Source: Akkermansiaceae bacterium
GTDB taxonomy: Bacteria; Verrucomicrobiota; Verrucomicrobiia; Verrucomicrobiales; Akkermansiaceae
DNA: 14,421 nucleotides
Assembly (NCBI GenBank): GCA_903909905.1
Contig: CAIVXP010000181.1
Location: 1 to 14,421, forward strand
Reading direction: 5' to 3'
Positions 13,807-14,421 of this stretch are shown here, piece after piece. The notes under the pieces were generated by a model. That model worked only from the letters and a program-made list of their open reading frames with translations, was not told where the DNA came from and searched no databases. The position numbers and the translations under genes are program-made. Position 1 is the stretch's first letter. The number at the start of each line of letters is the position of its first letter.

Positions 13807-14421
13807 TCAGGCCTTCTTCTTGGCCGGGCGGACGGTGACGTAGCCACCTTTGGATCCGGGAACAGCGCCGGAGATGAGGATCACGCCATCTTCGGGGCGA
13901 ACGGCGACGACCTTGAGGTTTTGAACGGTGGTACGGGTCGTGCCCATGTGACCGGGCATCTTTTGGTTTTTCCAAACGCGACCGGGAGTCGAGCGGCAAC
14001 CGATGGCGCCGGTACGGCGGTGCATCATGGAGCCGTGGGTCATCTTGAGACCACCGAATCCGTGGCGTTTCACGGCGCCTTGGAAGCCGCGGCCTTTGCT
14101 GTCGGCGATGACGTCGACCCATTGACCGGCGCTGAAGAGCTCGAGACCCGGATGCGCTTCGGGAGTGGCGGCGCCTTTTTCGAGGCGGAACTCTTGGATG
14201 AAGCGCTTTGGCGTGGAGCCGGCTTTCTTGAAGCGGCCCAAGTCCGGCTTGGAAACGCGTTGTTCCTTTTGATCGTCGAATCCGATTTGGAGGGCGGTGT
14301 AGCCGTCTTTCTCCACGGTCTTGACCTGGAGGATGGCGTTGCCCGAGACATCGATGACGGTCACGGGAATCATGGATCCCGCCTGTTGATCGAAGAGGCG
14401 GGTCATGCCGATTTTTTTACC
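13807..14421 (-). CDS. rplC: 50S ribosomal protein L3, 5' partial at right edge
   Basis: An early assembly protein reaching toward the peptidyl transferase centre. The frame stays open to the window edge: the last bases read G-K-K-I-G-M-T-R-L-F-D, which is the conserved L3 N-terminal motif (GKKxGMTRxF). The ATG at 14406 is therefore internal (the Met of GMT), and the true start, probably five to ten codons upstream, is outside. The 204 visible residues include SKGRGFQGAVKRHGF, MTHGSMMHRRTGAIG, PGRVWKNQKMPGHMGTTRTTVQNLKVV and a lysine-rich C-terminus. rpsJ is expected upstream. Confidence 0.96.
   Translation of the reverse strand, partial: GKKIGMTRLFDQQAGSMIPVTVIDVSGNAILQVKTVEKDGYTALQIGFDDQKEQRVSKPDLGRFKKAGSTPKRFIQEFRLEKGAATPEAHPGLELFSAGQWVDVIADSKGRGFQGAVKRHGFGGLKMTHGSMMHRRTGAIGCRSTPGRVWKNQKMPGHMGTTRTTVQNLKVVAVRPEDGVILISGAVPGSKGGYVTVRPAKKKA

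Noticed and set aside
14404..14406. ATG 14406 as the start of rplC
   Set aside because: The preceding in-frame codons read G-K-K-I-G, the conserved L3 motif, so this Met is internal and the gene is cut by the window edge.

Overview
This window is almost entirely one long minus-strand ribosomal-protein cluster (the S10-spc region). It is read from the right edge to the left and is followed by secY, adk and map. In transcription order (high to low coordinates) it holds rplC (5' end off the right edge), rplD, rplW, rplB, rpsS, a gene for an exported coiled-coil protein of unknown function, rplV, rpsC, rplP, rpmC, rpsQ, rplN, rplX, rplE, rpsH, rplF, rplR, rpsE, rplO, secY (with an in-frame TAG), adk and map. 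Gaps between ribosomal genes are mostly 20-60 bp. secY-adk and adk-map overlap by 4 bp, so the block looks like one or a few co-transcribed operons. No terminator-like structure with a U-run was seen inside it.

Left of map the gene density drops. A plus-strand gene for a membrane-anchored DUF1287-like protein (905-1660) converges on map. A divergent minus-strand gene, running off the left edge (598-1), encodes the start of a protein-kinase-like protein that lacks the visible catalytic motifs. The 306 bp between these two divergent genes hold a 7-bp triple tandem repeat and probably promoters.

The organism is most likely a member of the PVC superphylum, probably Verrucomicrobia. This is inference: the DNA is fairly GC-rich, rpsN is missing between rplE and rpsH, and rpmD is missing between rpsE and rplO (an arrangement I recall from Chlamydiae). 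Shine-Dalgarno motifs are scarce, and a pseudokinase of the kind common in Verrucomicrobia and Planctomycetes lies next door. A phylogeny of the ribosomal proteins would settle it.

Functionally, the right 10 kb builds the ribosome, mostly the large subunit plus S19, S3, S17, S8 and S5. SecY then forms the protein export channel, Adk balances adenine nucleotides, and Map removes the initiator methionine. Three points stand out: the exported-protein gene between rpsS and rplV, the single in-frame amber codon inside TM8 of an otherwise well-preserved secY in a window where none of 23 complete genes ends in TAG, and a perfect 12-bp hairpin between rplO and secY.
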